In this document: positions 12,179-27,100 of the stretch, one piece after another
Numbering within the stretch: position 1 is the stretch's first letter
How the letters are laid out: the number at the start of each line of letters is the position of its first letter
From: a virus
Virus record (IMG/VR): IMGVR_UViG_3300006100_000753
Span: 1 to 29,047 of that record
DNA: 29,047 bases
Strand: one strand, 5' to 3'
Position numbers and translations under genes: made by a program
The notes under the pieces: generated by a model
What the model was told of the DNA's origin: nothing
What the model saw: the letters and a program-made list of their open reading frames with translations, nothing else
The model's database searches: none

Positions 12179-15100
12179 TTAGCTGTTGTCCGGATTTAAG
12201 AAAAACGCTGCTGATGTTTCGCTAATCTGTAATGGATCCCCTTCAACGGTGTTATAGTTGTAAGAATTCCAAGTTTGATTGTAGTATTCGATTGGCATCT
12301 TATTGCTGTTTAGCAAACCGATTACTGAGGTATTTTTCGGAATAAAGTACTGTTGACCGGTGCCATTTGCTCCGCGACCAATACCAGTTAGCTTATTGTT
12401 AACAAGATCAACACCGCTGAATGTGATTTGTTCACCGTTGATATAGACCGTATTGCCTTCTATAGAAGTGATAGTCAATGAATCACCTTGATTGATCCAG
12501 CTACCAGCAGTGATCTTTATGATAGGTGATGAGTCTAGCAATGATGTACTTACGTAAGTATTGCTTATCTCCAAGCCTGTCGTATTGTTAAACACAGTCA
12601 CCGATGCCAATGTTCTCTTGTCTGCATCCAAGCCAATTGAGTAATACCCATTAGCAACAGCCGGAGCGATTGCATTCTGAGTACCAATATTAACAAGACG
12701 ATTGACATTGTTCACTGTAATTTCAGTTGATAATGGGTAGATGTCACTCGTCAAGTAAGATTGAGTATATGCCAATACACGATAGACAGAAGGGATTCCC
12801 GAATCGTCAACCATGTTCATATACACCTCTTGATTTGGTGTTGCGTTAGGAACCATGCTATTGATTACTACTACGTCACCAGTTGATATTGGTGCTAAGA
12901 TACTCAATTCGTTAAAGTCGTTGAATCTTAGGTTGCTAGACAATACTCGGGCGCCGTTGATTGTCACCCAAACACGATTAGTATTGAATTGTGCCCATTG
13001 AGTAACAAATACTGTACCGGTATCAGAAGTTAACGTAAGCTCATCGCCGCCTCTTGTTGCAGATACGCTGAACTCAGTTGCAGAATATACAGTGTTAACA
13101 TAATATTCGGTTCCCTGGATTAGTCCGCCTAGAACGTCCGTTCCATTACTAGTGTTAGCTGCTGCAAAGTATACTGGAGTGCCCAAAGTCAAATCATCCA
13201 AGTCTCCACTTGCTGTAATTTTTACAGTACCATTTGTAGATGTTGCAGTAACTCCATGAACATAAAGAACTCCCTGTTGCCATACATATCCGCCGCCCAA
13301 GTAATTGGATACTGAAGTGACTGGATAATTTACTGCATTTAGTGAAGCACTGTAAGGCTGAGCATACAAGTCAAACACAGTAGGAGTAATTACTCGTACA
13401 TAGTAAGTATTGTTGTTGAGTTGAGTTGAACCCAATACTCCGTCAATTCTTACTAGTTCGTTGTTAGTAAAGCCAGATGCTGAAGAAGTAGTTATTCTGA
13501 CAGTTGGAGTGCCGCCGACAATTACTTCAACATTACCTGTTGCGGTAGTAACAGGTACCTGAGTTCCTGTAGCATCCTTAATAGTAAAGTGTATGCCGTC
13601 TCCATTAATAGTTTCAATGAAGTAGACTGTTCCATTAGTCGAGATACCACCGAATCCAGTACCGCGGAATTCAACAGTCTGTCCTACTACAAAGTTAGCA
13701 GTACTATTAGCTGTAATAGTATGACCACTAGTTGTAGTAGCTGTCGCTACAGTAATTGCTAATGGAGCAGTAATGTTGTTGTTTACGTTACTGATCTTAG
13801 TAACACTGAGTGTGTTAGTAGTTTGAGTAGTCATATATTGGTTTGACTGATCGTTGAACGTGGTCACTGCAATCTTAGCACCTGTTGTAGGAGCAACATT
13901 AAATGTGATCGTGCTTGCGCCCGAGTCAATAGTGTAAGTAGATGGGTCTACTCGCAATCCATTAACTTCAACAATCGCATACTCTGGATTTTCTTCACCC
14001 ATGTATTGATTCAACGAGTATGTGGTAGCACCAGTACTGATGATCAACTGGGTGACAGGAATAGTATATCCATACTGTTCTGGAGTTGTTTCACCAAACA
14101 ATGAGTATACTAGATAGTTAGTATCAGTGTTTAGGTCCGTAGCTGAGAAGACGATTTTAGCAGAAGTTCCATTTGGTTGGATGCCGAATGCATAGTCATA
14201 TGCAATATATTCGGCTCCGCCTAGAGCATCAGTTAATGCAAGCACTGATCCTCCCTGGGTTTCAGAGATAGTAAAGCTCGTAGGAGACAATACATCAACA
14301 ACGTAATATGTTGTCAATGGTTGAATTACTCCGCCAAACATCGTGTTGCTAAACATAATCGGCGCATTTGGAGCTAATCCACCCGATGAGTTGACAATAA
14401 CTGCATTAGTGCTAGATACTGTTTGTGTTACCTGGCTTGAATAGCCTGGGACTTGCTTGACACCATTGTTGTACAATATAGGAGCAGTCCATACCTGATC
14501 AGAACCAATTGACAAGTTAACATACATTGTACCCGAGCCAGTAGTCAATGGAACAGTTGCGCCGGCCGTACCGGTCTGCACATCGTAGTAATTAGATACA
14601 GTGATAGTATCAGTTGCAACACTAATAGACTTGATATAGTAAGTAGTGTTGGGTTCTAGACCACCTAAAATATCACCTGAGAATGTGATAGGTTCACCTA
14701 GTACTAGGTTAGACACTTCTTCGCATGTAATACGATTAGTTACCGCCTGTGTCGCAGTCGCAATGATGGATCTATCAAATGTTCCGGGTCTAATAACGCC
14801 GCTACCCTGATAGATAGTTGCACTGTAGTTGCAGTTCACGTATATTTCATTGAATCCAGTTGTATCATTAGTTCTAATAGGATCAATATCAGTAGAAGAC
14901 TTGACAAGTTGGTCCCCGTTACCTACTTCATATACGTCAATACGTAATTGTTGCATTGGGCTATATGTAAGAGGAGAATTAAGAACTACGAGCTTGTTCT
15001 GCCAATCAACTGTGTAGTCAATGCCGTTGTACAATGTAGTTCCCAATCCTGTAGTTGCACTAATTACCTGAACAAAAACTTCTGCTGCATATTCTGCTGC

Positions 15101-18100
15101 GGAGTCAAAACTATATTCAGTTTGGAACTGTGTTTCAGGTGACATCACTAACGAAATTACGTTATACCCAATGTGAGCATACTGGGAAGCAGGCCAGTTA
15201 GTTCCTGGACGAGTAGTCACCGTCATAGCTAGATTGTCACGTACAACCCCGGGTACTAGTTCTTCTGGACCATATCCATATGGGAAGTCTGCACCCTTGA
15301 CAGTGTGTACTGGTGGGAATACTTCAAACAATGAAATGTTAGTCCAAGTTACACCCGAGTCATCACTTGTTAGAATAGTGTTATTATCACCAACTACGAT
15401 AAACTGACCTAAATCAGTTGCATATGTTACACTGTTGAGATTTTCAGTAGTGCCTGAAGTCTGTGTTGTCCAAACAATACCATCGGGTGAAGTCTTGATC
15501 AATCCACTGTCACCTACTGCTACCCAAACTGAATCTGCATAAGTCATACTATGAATGTCAGCAGAGTTATAGCTGTATACGATAGTTCCAGCTGGTACAC
15601 TTCCGGTAGTCAATGACTTAGTTGCTCCGCCTGAAGTGGCTGAAATAGTGATCAACGTTGGTGAAACAATGCTCTTGACATAGTAAGTTGTTCCTGCTAC
15701 AATGCTAGAGAATGAGTTGTTAAACTTGATTGGATCATTCAACTGGAATCCTGCAGAGGAGATGTTGATAATATTGTTAGTGGAGCTGAATGAAGAAACA
15801 GTTGCTTCATTCAATCCAAACCAATCACTAGCATTATATGAATAGTAGATAATACCATTCTGACCAGCAGCAATGATCTTGCTATTATTTGCTGCTACAG
15901 TATAGAAGCTCTTGCTAGTTACCGGCGCAACATCATTCCAAACAATACCATCAGTTGAACGAGTGATCAAGTTTACTGGAGTTAATACTGGTAGCCCATT
16001 TTGATTTACAAGAATATTTGTCTTACCTACTGCAACTGCACCGTTAAATTGACCGGTGTTTGCTGCGGTGACACCATACAATTGTGTATTACTATCTGAA
16101 GAATAAGTTTTTACTTCTCTCCATGTATAAGTGTCAGTGCTATAAACAATATTGTCACCTACTGCGATCCAACCGTTAAAGTATGCAGCAGATTCTAGTG
16201 CCAATGAAGCAATATCAAGTGATGTTGAATCATAGTTATTAGTTGACCAGCCATCTGAACCCCATGGAGTGTAAGTTCCATTAGTAGTCCACTGTCTACC
16301 GTCAGTACTTCTATAGATAGGAGTAGTTGGGTTAGTAGAAGTCATGATGTATGTGCCATTAGCGTACACAATGTCAGTTAGATTGACATTGCTGCTTGTT
16401 AATTGTGCAGCCAACCAAGTCATACCATCTGGACTGTAAACGAGTGCTGAGTAATCAGATAGATTTGCAGCAGAATAGAATCCATCAGTATAGACCATTG
16501 CATTCAACTGTACTCCAGTTGGATAGAACGGTTGATCTTGAAGAACAACGTCTAAATCAAACTGCATATCAGGTTCAAACGCATTGCCCATATATGTTGA
16601 GTTAGGATAAGTTACACCTTCAAATAGCTGGGTTAAATCTCTACCGGGCATGTTAACAGTCGGTTGGTAATAACCTACTACTCTATCCATTGCGTTAATA
16701 TTACGGTCACCGGAGTCAATCAATTCCCATTTACCGATTACAAACTCAGTATCATTGTTTGACACCAAGCAAGTGTAAAGTCTATTATTGAATCTAATGA
16801 TTGATGGTGAGAAATAGAACGGCTCACTCAAGAATGCAAAGCTGCCTGCCTTAGCTATTGTCATTGAACCTGTTTCATCAGCGGTAATATTGAGTGTTGA
16901 TCCACTAGGAACAGCAGACAATGTTACTGTAGTTGACGTTGGCTTTGACTTGATATAGTAAGTTTGGCCCAATGTAATATCAGTAGTAAAGATCGTGCCG
17001 GTAAACACAACAGGATCGTTTACATTGAATATAGTTGAATCACCTACTGTGATTCTATCATTTGATGCAGTTACTACAGTAGCAGTAGTTTCAGTGAATC
17101 CTATATATGGGAAATCAAGACCGCTAACCGGGATAGTCATCAATGAGTTAGAATATACTTCAAACTGATTTGATCCGCGAATCTTGAAGTAGTAGTTGCT
17201 AGTAGTTCCAGCTGGCGTACCGCTGATGATTAAGCTAGTGATTGCACCATTTGTGTCTACTGTGTTCACTTCAAGAGTTACGTCATTAGTAGGAGAAGTT
17301 CCACCTACTAGTGTTCCCGGGATAGAAATCGTATTAGTGATTGCGAAACCTGATCCACCATTCTGTATAATTGCTCGGTATCCACCCAAGATATATGACA
17401 TATCAAAAGTAGGGGTACTTGTTACAACTTGATCTAATTCAACAGGAGTAGTTAGTGTATCAGTAGTTAATGATATTACAGAGCCGCCAGGGGTAGACGA
17501 TACCGTAATCCATGGTGTACCAGTACCTGCCATTGTTCCTGAATCAGTTGTTAACTTAAGTTCACTTCCCCCGGCAATTGCTGAAATAGTGAAGTGAGTA
17601 GAATCAACAATGTCTTTTACAAAATATTCTTGTCCAATAGTGATGCCGCCTAGTCCGACACCACTGAAGATGATTCCCATTCCTTCATACAATGAAGAAG
17701 TATCATATGTAGGGGCACATACTATCTTATTAGTTCCGGTTGTATTTGTTCCGGCGATAGTAGCATTTGCAACTACATAAATGTTGTTCAAGTATTGACC
17801 CGGATTCATAGGATCTTCCATACCAGAATATTCTTTTACGTAATAGGTAGTGCTAGTGCTTAGTCCACCCACTGTATCTTGTAACTGGAATGGCATGTTT
17901 GAATAGAACCATGTAGTATCATCCACTGATAGTCTGTTTACTGCATTACTGAAGTTAGTTCCGATTGCTGCATACACAGTTCTATTAAGTAGATTACTGA
18001 TAGTACCAGTTGAGATGTTTGGATACTGCTGTGAAGTCTGATACATTGAGAACTTCTGACCATTGACTTGGCCTGGGCTTACAGGAAGTGCAACGTTAGC

Positions 18101-21100
18101 AGTCATTGAACCGGTAGCAGTAGTTAAGGTAACAGTATTCTTTTGATCAGTTACCATTGCAGTTCCTGATGCATTTGCTAGAGCAAATACTACGCCGTTG
18201 ACGCTTTCAGAAATCTTCATCTCAGTACCATTGACAATTTGGCTTACATAGTATAGTTGACCAGATACTATATTTCCGAACGTGTTAACAGAGCTACCAC
18301 TGATTACCATTGAATTAAAGATGATAGGATCGTTGACTGCAAACTCAGTAGTAGAATCTACAGTGACGATATTAGTTCCGCTAGCGGTTTCAGTAACCAT
18401 AGTACTATAGATGGTGTGAGTTTGAGAATTAGTGAACGGGTCGCTTCCGATTGCCGTTGCTACATTAGTGCCGGCTTCAGAAATAGTGAATGTTTGTTCA
18501 TCAATGATAGTGTTGACATAGTACACTTGGTTTTCAATTACATTTCCGAATGTCGCTTCACCTGGGTTCGTTGCAGTGAAGAACAAAGAAATACCAGGAT
18601 AGAATCCGTTGGTTCCGCCTGTACCAATAGCTGATAGTGGAATAGTTATTGCATTAGTTGTGGCTTCTGTCATAGTTGCAGTCATAATGCCTGGGTAATT
18701 GACAGTAAGAACTGCTTGATCAACTACCTGACCAGTATAGCAATACATCGGAACACTAGCAGTGGCATCTGTTACTGCAAATACACTACCATCAATTGAA
18801 GCTGAGATAGTAAAGTCAATCTCATTCAATATTCCAGATACGTAATATGTAGTACCGTTGACTATTCCGCCAATAGTTGCCCCATTGAACTTGACAGGCA
18901 TGTTCTTGTAGAAACCAATAGTTGACCCTGATGCATTGGGGTTGACTGAGCCATCATCTAATGGAGTCAAACGTATTGCATTATTAGCTGCTACCGTTTG
19001 CTTCACGTTTCTGATAAGCGACGACCAAGTTAATTGTCTTTCATTTTGAACGTCGGCTACTTCAAACACAACGCTTTGTGCGCTAGCCAATATATCATTG
19101 ATATTAGGATTGGTATTCTCAAGCGTAATATTAGTGCTAGATAGATTGTCAGTGTTATAGTAACTGCCAGCAAAGAATGCACCATAGAATGTTCCTGCTT
19201 GCCAATCTTGAATCTTAGAAGTATATGAAGTACGATCAAACTTGATAGTGGTGTTAAGTTCTCTAGTTGGAGTAGACTGCGTGATTGCAATTGCCTTAGC
19301 ACCCAAGTTCAATGTCATTCCAGTAGAAACACCGATATCTGAGATATCTACGCGATGTTGGTCATATATTGCATTAACATATGTAGTATACAATGCGATA
19401 ACAGTTGATGGGGCAGTTTCTAGTACATTGATATAATACCACGCACCGTCTGCTAGTCCACCAGCACCAGCACCGGTGCCTGCTTTATATTGTACAAGGT
19501 CACCAGTTCTAAAGTCAGGAGCAAATACTGAGAGTGTGTTGAGTCTAGATACGATATCAGTGTTGGCGAACTCGGCTGATACTGATGGTTCGATTACAAT
19601 CTCAGGAAGAACTGCGTAGCCCTTGCCAGGATTGATAACATTGATTTGCAAGACTGAATCTAGATTCATCACAGCCTCAAACTCAGCAGCAACAGTTGGC
19701 TCAGGATACTTAGTAGTATCAATAACCGCAGTGATGCGGGGAGGATTGCTATAACCTCTGCCGCCACTAAGCAATAATACTGCTGGAAGATCCATATAGA
19801 TTTGTGCAGAAGGTAGATGATCTTCAATCGTAGTTCCATCTACGCCTCTTACCAGGCCACCTAAAAGATTCAATGCACGATCTACATATGAGTATCCAAT
19901 TTTTTCAGTGCCTATAGTAACTACACCGTTAATAGGGAAGCCCTGTGCATTGTCAACCAACATATAAGTAGTACCGCGAGTTACATAAGAACTTAACGTA
20001 GTCATTAACTTATTTGGCTGGCCTACATAACCTACGATATTTCCGTTTGAGTAAGTTGGATTGCCCATTGATAGACCATAATTCTGGAACCATTGCGAGT
20101 ATGGTGCAGTCTGCCAAATGTTGTCGCTAGCAGTATACTCATACTGATTGTTTGTACCAGATGTATATACTAGCTGCGGCGAAATGAACTCTTGATAAGT
20201 TGAGTTGTAAGTAGCAGGAACATCAAAGTCAGTGATGTCGCCTTCAAATACTTCATTGCCTGTATACTTGAACAAGAAATCCTTGATTACAACGTGATAT
20301 GGTTTAACTTCATTGATGTAGCCTGATAGGAATGCCTGATCATCAGTTTTGTAAACTTCGTATGGTAGCAATTCACGAATAGTATGTGATACATCAGCAA
20401 GACTAGTCTTGTTCAACCAAGGCAAGAAGTTCTGTGATTCAGTAGTTTCTGACTGGATGAAGTCAAACAATAGAATCAAACTCTTGTTTCTATGAATTAG
20501 TAATTCACCAGTATAAATCTGCTCGTTTAATGCACGAACAATGTCTCTAGTTTCTTGAGCAGGGTATGAATCAAATGAATCAGTGCTGAAGAAGTTTCCA
20601 CTGAAGCCGATCTTTCCTGCTGCATAATCCCATAGATATGTGCTAAACTGAATAGTTCCGTTTTGTAGCCCAACACGAGTCCAAACGCCTGAACCATCAT
20701 AGCGATATACTTCAAACTTACCTGCGCCGTTTTGCTCTACTTTGACTAGAGTGCCAGTAGCTACGTTAGTAAGAGCCGACAAATCGCCATATACTGCAAC
20801 TTGGATAGTAGTTTTTGTGCTGTTGCTGTAACCAGTTGCCCACCAGTTTACATATTCCCAATAGTCAGGAGTATTGTAGAACTCGCCGCTAGTGAACAAG
20901 AAGCTCAAATCTTCCTTGATTTCAACGATAGGATACTGTGCCATAACAGTGTTTGCATATGACAAATAGTTGTCTAGTGCTGCATATCTGTCATAGAAGA
21001 AGCTCTGACGAGGAATGTTCAATACGCCCTGCTGTACTGCAAGAGGAAGCAGAGGATTAGGGACAACATTACCAGCAAGATCACTACCTGCTAATGAATC

Positions 21101-24100
21101 TAGCATCTTAGCATATAGTGAGTATGGTTGACCATACGTACCCTTGACAAATTCAGGTAGACCAGGTAAGAAGTCATCTTCATAATCTGTTCTGATTAAT
21201 GCATATTCAGTGTGTGATACATCGTTAGATGTTCCGTTAGCATATCCGATATGGAATACAGTGTCGTTAGCATTGAAGTAGCTACCTGAGTTATACATCG
21301 CAAATGTATTGGGTAGTAATGGAGCCATGAATGCAATACCTGATCCTCTAGGATCAGCGATATATGATGCTACAATAGTATCAGATAGTGTCTTACCACG
21401 TTGCTCAAAGATAGTATTAGTATTGCGTACCCAGAAATAATAGATAGGAACAACCAATCCAGTTGAATTGATAATACTGTTTACTGCGTATTGATTGACA
21501 TCGTATGGTACTCCCGGACCTTGATAGTTTACAGGGAGAACATAGCTTGCGATCCAAGTATACACTGCAACATCTGATCCCGGGAATACTTGTGCCCAGT
21601 GACGGCTATTGTAAACTACATCATTCTGGTGATAGTTCAACCAACGAACATTAGTAGTATTAAACCACATTTCACCAACATGATCTGCGCCCCAGATCAT
21701 ACCTGACTGCGGAGCATAGTTGACATTGTAGTTAGCTGGATCAATGCCAGTTACATAGTCAAGATTCTCACGAACCGCACCAAGCAATTTGTTCTGTAGT
21801 GGATCTGGATAATCAAAGTTGACTAGTGTATTGTTAGTTGACGCACTATACAACTGTGTATTTTGAATCTTGTTGATATCAACGACAGGAGCACTTTGTC
21901 TATATTCGATCCAGTCTGTTAAGCCTGAAGCGTTGTTATAGATTACAGCCTTGCCACCAACTGTATATGGCTGATAGTTCGGGCTACCTACCATCACAAC
22001 ATTGTCATTGAACTCAAGTGCTAGACCATAACCTGGGTTCTGTCCATAATCAGTTGAGTTATCATTGGTACCCTGTGCATATGTAAACGCACCAGGAGTT
22101 GCTAGGCTTTCGTTGTTGTTTGATAGATAGTCAAACATATAGACTGCACCAGCATTAGGATATGAATCAACAAACTGTGTTGCGTTGTTATCAAAGATAG
22201 TGTCGTTGTCTAGGTTCTCGTCATCTGAGAAATCAAAGAATGTACCTTCGTAACGAGTTCCAACTGGAGCTGAAACTAACATAGTCTTTGCGTTGTTGAT
22301 CTTGATAGTAGTACCAAACTGAGTTGGACCAGTACCATGAGGGCAAGTAACAATTTGTGTGTTAGTATAAACTTGAATTCCAAGTTCACTCAATACGTTG
22401 TCATCGAATACGGTGATAACTAGTTTTTCATCGACTTGTCCTAATGAACTATTTGCCAATTGAATTAGTAATTTGTTATCACTAGTAGCAGCAGCTTCGA
22501 CGTTTATGATCTTGCTGTTGTTGATTTGCTGAGCAATTGATGTTGCATCACCTGCATTCAATGTAACTGCAAATCCATTGATCAACAATACGCGAGGTGC
22601 AGTGACATTGCATTCCATTGTGCCTATTACCAAGCCATACTTTGCACCAGCGTTGATGTAGCTGTATACCGCACCTTCGTTGCCATTAGTATCAATTTCA
22701 AATGGCGAGCCAACTACGATATCTGAACCAAGCATAGTATTGTCAACAGCAGTACCAAAGTGAGAATCGCTTCTTCCAGTGTAGATAGAATTCATTTCTT
22801 GAATCATATAGAACTGGCTGTCACTTACGTTTACAATATCGCCTGCCTTTAGAGAACTATAGTAATAGAACTGATTGCCAATAGTTGCATAGTTACTATC
22901 ATCTACTAATAGTCCATTAACACTGACATATAGCGGATTAGTTTGTGTATATGCAGTGAATGACAGTCCTGAACCATTTGTCAATGTGATAGGAGTATTA
23001 GTATTACGTGAAGTCTTGATAGAAAACTTAGTGGTACTACTCTTACCTGCAACATAGTAAACAACATTAGGCTGAATACTAGTGGTACCGAAGTTAGTTC
23101 CACTAAACACGATTGGCATATTAACTGCTAGATCAGTGTTAGATGCTACATTGATGTATAATGAATCAGTGACAGTTGTTACTGCCTTACCTGCAATATT
23201 TGAAGGAGTCCATGCTAGTGTGAAATCCTGCGGTTGATAAGAAACACTATTGTTCTGTATTTCACTGTTTTGCTCAGTTCTTGCATATGTGTATGCTGTG
23301 CCCCAGCCAGTGATTGTTTCGTTATAAGCAACATTAGGTGCACCTACGACTAATGTGTTACCGCGATTAGTAGTAGAAAGTGCCATGCCAAACTGATCAC
23401 TTGAAGTCAAGTCTAGATCAGCACCATCAATGATATTTGCTAGCTTATATGTTATCTGAGTAGCAGTACCAAAGCCGGCGCCTACACCTGTTGCTACGAA
23501 AACAATACCTAACTTATTTTCAATAGCACCGATCTGAGTGAAGTCGGTTTTTACGAAGTCGGTGTGGCTGAGTACCAAACTAGATTGTGTAGGATTGGTT
23601 ACTGCACCAGTTGTAGTAATATATGTTTCTGCGGCATCGGTAAGGTCGCCTGCTGCTACTGTAAGTGAGCTGGTGCCAATAGTGAAGTTAGCTACCTTAT
23701 AGTTCCAAATACCCTGTTGACCAGTTAGTGAACCATCTGATGGAAGCTGTGCAACAGTAGGTTGAACAACGCCGCTAACAAGCACAAATCCAGTGAATAG
23801 CATTTGGCCATTCTTGACTGCAATGCCGGATCTACCTTCATAATATGAATCTTCGTAAACGTTGTCACCAGTTGACAATGTTCTTTGGAACACTAGATTA
23901 CCGTTGCTGTCATACTTAATAACAAGAATGTCACCATAAAGACCATAGTTGCCTTCACCGATAACATATACATTTCCAGATTCATCAGTGGTAGATGAGT
24001 AGGCCCATTCAGTTCCACCTGCAAGCTCACCCAAGTAACGCTGCCAAATGATAGAACCATCACTTGGATTCAACTTCATTGTGTTTGCAGTTGATGTTTC

Positions 24101-27100
24101 GTGACTAGTCATAATGAGACTGTTGTTTTCACAGGATATGAAGTTGGCATATCCTAGTCCAGCAATCTTAGATTGCCACAACAATGAACCACTTGAGTTA
24201 TACTTGACTAAGTGACCAATTGAATTGGTCTTGTCATATACTGTTACATAAACATTGCCAGAACTATCTACGTCAACAGCCTTAGTAATCTGCTGAGTTG
24301 CTGAAGCTGTATTAAGTTTTCTCTGCCATACTAGATCACCAGTTGTTGCATTATACTTGCTTACGATAGAGTATGCATTAGTACCAGTGATAACTCTATT
24401 CAATGTCTGATAGACAAAGCCATTTGAGTAGGCAAGTGAACCCGGAGTGATATCATGCGAACCATCTGAGATTGACTTCTGCCAAATAATAGCACCATTG
24501 ATAGTAGAGATTTTAGCTAGTACGCTTGACTCAGTAGTTCCTGAAATACCAAATGTAGTATAAAGGTTATTGAACTCATCAATAACTAAGTCTTCTGCTG
24601 AGAGCGGTACACTATACTTAACTTGATATACCAAATCACCTAGTGGCGAGTATTTTACTAGATATGCGCCACCATTGTTGTAATCATAGCTGATAGCGTA
24701 ACTATTATTGTTTGAATCATAGATAACACCGCCTGGATAGATAGCATTAGTATTGTCACCGATTTCATTTACAAAGTTTATGCTTGGTTGATCATTACCG
24801 AAGCCAGTGATTTCATAAGTTTCGCCAGGTACAAAATATCCAGCTTGCAGTGGAATATTCTGCTTGCGGTATACATAAACCTTAGCATGATCAAGTGCAG
24901 AAACATACAACCAGTTTGAGTCATCTGACATTGCAAGTTTGCTGCCCCAGTCAGTTACTCCACTTGGAGCAGTAATTGCTGATTGATAAGGCAAGAACTG
25001 ATCTGATAGAACAGAATCATTGATTGCATAGAGATTTACACTAGGGCTAGTAGTTGGCTGTGAAATTGCATAGATATTTTTAGCATATGCAATACTAGTA
25101 CCGAATGATGCTGAGCCAGTCAATGTTTCGTTGATATCATAGTTTTGTGTATTAGTATTATAACCATAACGATATACACTACCTACTGATGCATCACCGA
25201 CTAGATAACCACTCATAGCAGTGTATGCCACTGCTGAACCATATGTGCCTAGGTTATTAGTTGCTAGTTGTCCTTGTGGCTGATAGTTGATAGACTTACG
25301 ATATACTGCCCAGCTACCATCATAGTTTTCGTCAACCCAAACTGTGTTCTTAACAAACTCATTCTCAGTTAGATTCAATTTTGCGATTTCAGATGGAGTT
25401 GCTACTCGCTGTGATTCAAATGCGAATCCTAGCCCACGACCTTGAATTGAACCTGCACTTGTAGTAACAAGACTTAAGTTAATAATTACTTCGTAAAGTC
25501 CAACTACATCAGAAACAATATAGTAACCGTCGACAGTAGTTGCAAAGTTAATGATTGCAACTGGATCTAGCTTCTTAAGACCATGTGGCTGATTGAAAGT
25601 AATAGTTGCAGTGCCATTAGCATTTCCACGAACTTGCAGTACTTCACCTAGTGTCTTCCAACGATATACATTCCACTTTTCTTTAAAGTTAGCAAGCCAC
25701 ATGTATTCACCGACATAGAAGTTCTGTATAGGAATAATCTTGCCGTTAACATCCGTAGCATATGGAAGACCCGAATAGAAGTAAGTTGCCATCTTTACGT
25801 CATCGTAGTTGACATAGCCGGCACTTGGGTATAACGAATCAATGGGAGTAGTGGAAGTTGTACTCAATATATTAGGTGAAGTAGGAGCTATACCATAGTC
25901 ATATAAGTTTGCAAGTGCTATTTCTTGCATTGAACCTTCTGTAGGTAGACCATCAGTAAGACTTACAATTGAGGGATCACCAGTCATGTATTGCTGGTTC
26001 ACACGGAAGTCTACAAAGTTTTCATTTAGTATGCCGCCATATTGACCTGACTGAATAGCCCAGTTTTCATAGACATCATACTGAATTCCGCCCTGTGGTA
26101 GATTTGCACCCTTGAATGCATCTACTGCATTCTTAGTACCCTTGTTCTTGATCAAGTTCTTATAGACTTGGACCTGAGCAGTGTCAGTCAAGTCAATAAG
26201 TGCTAGATAGTCACGTGGTCTATAACCGATCAATGAGAAGGAAAGAAGATCGGCATCCTGCTCAAGATTAGCTTCATAAACATTATAGTACAATGTGCTT
26301 TCATATGCACGAGTTGATGGGTTGGCTAATAGACCCTTTTGGATATCAGCATAGTTGATTTGTTTCCACTCTTGTTCGTTGAATACTAATGATGGTTCAA
26401 TGATTTTGAGTGATGTCCAATACTTGTTCTTGTACTTGACAATCACACCCTTAGTATACTTGAGTGTGCCATCCCATTCCTGAACATTGTCTTGATTGAG
26501 AATGAATCCCCAGGTATCAACAGTGCCGTTCCATTCGGCAGTTTTGGTGCCGCGAACATAAATGCGGTTCTGACGTAGACCAGTTACTGTACTGTAAAGA
26601 ACATCATTGAATAATGTAACGTTGTCAAAAACAATACCATGTTCAAAGTTGCTCATATTAAACTGACCATAAGCCATAGTGTCGCCGGCGTTCAATGTGT
26701 GAACATTGAAGTTAGTTCCATCACGATTTACGCATAGGTCATTCAATTGAATTGGATATAGATTCTGATTCAAAATAAAGTTCTGTTGATGAATAGTCAA
26801 TGGTTGCACAATTGAGCTTGCAGCATTGATGTTCATCATCTGTGCAGCAGGGTTAACTGTGATGATGCTTCCATCTTCCCAACCAACCTGAACCCAGTAC
26901 AAGAACTCAAGAACCATTTGCTGCCAAGTTACATGAACACCATTTTGAACTTCATCAAAGATCATTCCTTGAGATTCAAGGTGTGCGCCATATGAAAGCA
27001 AGAACTGTGCAACATCTTGTGTACTATAGAACTTAGTGCCATATGGTACTAATGAAGTTGTATTTTCATATGCAGTCGTTACTTTAACCTTTTGGTTTTC

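Noticed and set aside
13000-19000. CRISPR array or DNA-level tandem repeats
   Set aside because: The repeats exist only at protein level, are 60-90 codons long and unequal, and lie inside one open frame.
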